From NCBI GenBank assembly GCA_003513555.1, contig DOPG01000356.1, positions 1 to 15,569 on the forward strand: 15,569 nt of DNA, given 5' to 3'. The notes under the pieces were generated by a model. It worked only from the letters and a program-made list of their open reading frames with translations. It did no database searches and was not told the DNA's origin. A program made the position numbers and the translations under genes. Below, one piece after another: positions 15,453 through 15,569 of the stretch. Each line of letters starts with the position of its first letter. Position 1 is the stretch's first letter. The stretch comes from Rhodopirellula sp. (GTDB lineage: Bacteria; Planctomycetota; Planctomycetia; Pirellulales; Pirellulaceae).

Positions 15453-15569
15453 GTGAAGTATCGAAGTCGTTGGTCAGCTGCCTTCTTTCCGGATCTTCGA
15501 AGTCATTGGCATTGGTTCGTTCTGGTGCCTGTTTTGGCGGCGGTTGCTGATGTCAGAGCTGCTGATGTC
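15453..15569 (+). CDS. Start of an exported protein, truncated by window edge
   Basis: A GTG-initiated frame of 39 codons stays open to the window end. Its product has a basic N-region (KYRSRW), a hydrophobic stretch (WFVLVPVLAAVA) and a VRAAD signal-peptidase-I-like site, so it reads as a signal peptide with a longer than usual N-region. GGTGG lies 7 bases before the GTG. An in-frame TAG at 15405-15407 limits the start, and there is no ATG between. It is divergent from the PfkB kinase. The mature protein is outside the window, so no family can be named. Confidence 0.5.
   Translation, partial: MKYRSRWSAAFFPDLRSHWHWFVLVPVLAAVADVRAADV

Noticed and set aside
15293..15550. 85-codon plus-strand frame at the right end
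   Set aside because: It needs a TTG start, has no ribosome-binding site and ends inside the window, whereas the frame from GTG 15453 has a signal-peptide-like product.
1..15569. Mobile elements, CRISPR arrays, tRNA or rRNA genes
   Set aside because: No transposase or integrase motifs, no regularly spaced repeats and no tRNA or rRNA signatures were seen on either strand.

Overview
The window looks like a chromosomal segment from a planctomycete (phylum Planctomycetota). The evidence is the gene content. Nearly every protein belongs to families massively expanded in that phylum: PSCyt1/DUF1549/DUF1553, DUF1501, DUF1587/1592/1588/1585/1595, DUF1552, DUF1080 and large exported FAD_oxidored proteins. 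Genus cannot be told from the sequence alone. Gene recognition here is from reading translations against remembered family signatures; no database search was run.

Layout, in the direction of transcription (seven complete genes and one partial gene on the minus strand, read right to left). At the far right a short plus-strand reading frame (15453 to the edge) encodes what looks like the signal peptide of a truncated exported protein. It diverges from a PfkB sugar kinase (14240-15160). The 292 bp between them hold a 9-bp tandem direct repeat and two inverted repeats. Downstream of the kinase, a GC-rich hairpin plus T6 (14041-14059) is a good intrinsic terminator, and a plausible sigma70-type promoter (13954-13982) follows it. 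That promoter would drive a tightly packed four-gene unit: a 1228-aa LamG/PA14-like/cytochrome/DUF1549/DUF1553 protein (10114-13800), a DUF1501 Tat protein (8780-10156), an 858-aa cytochrome/DUF1587-1595-1592-1588-1585 protein (6207-8783) and a DUF1552 Tat protein (4921-6210). All four junctions overlap or are coupled, and each start has a Shine-Dalgarno-like sequence. After a 254-bp gap comes a second coupled pair: an 819-aa exported FAD-dependent oxidoreductase (2207-4666) and a DUF1080 (3-keto-glycoside hydrolase family) protein (1398-2210). Finally, 97 bp further on, a second LamG/PSCyt1/DUF1549 protein (1300 to the left edge) is cut by the window.

How they may work together (inference): all the minus-strand proteins except the kinase carry Sec or Tat export signals, so the locus encodes a cell-envelope set. 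Three of the exported proteins contain CxxCH haem-attachment motifs (five motifs in all) and several carry sugar-binding-like modules. The FAD oxidoreductase and DUF1080 pair fits an oxidise-then-cleave mechanism for glycosides outside the cytoplasm, with c-type cytochromes as possible electron acceptors and the cytoplasmic PfkB kinase as a possible entry point for a released sugar. The functions of the DUF1501, DUF1552, DUF1549/1553 and DUF1592-series domains remain undetermined, so this is a working hypothesis. No mobile elements, CRISPR arrays, tRNA or rRNA genes were seen.
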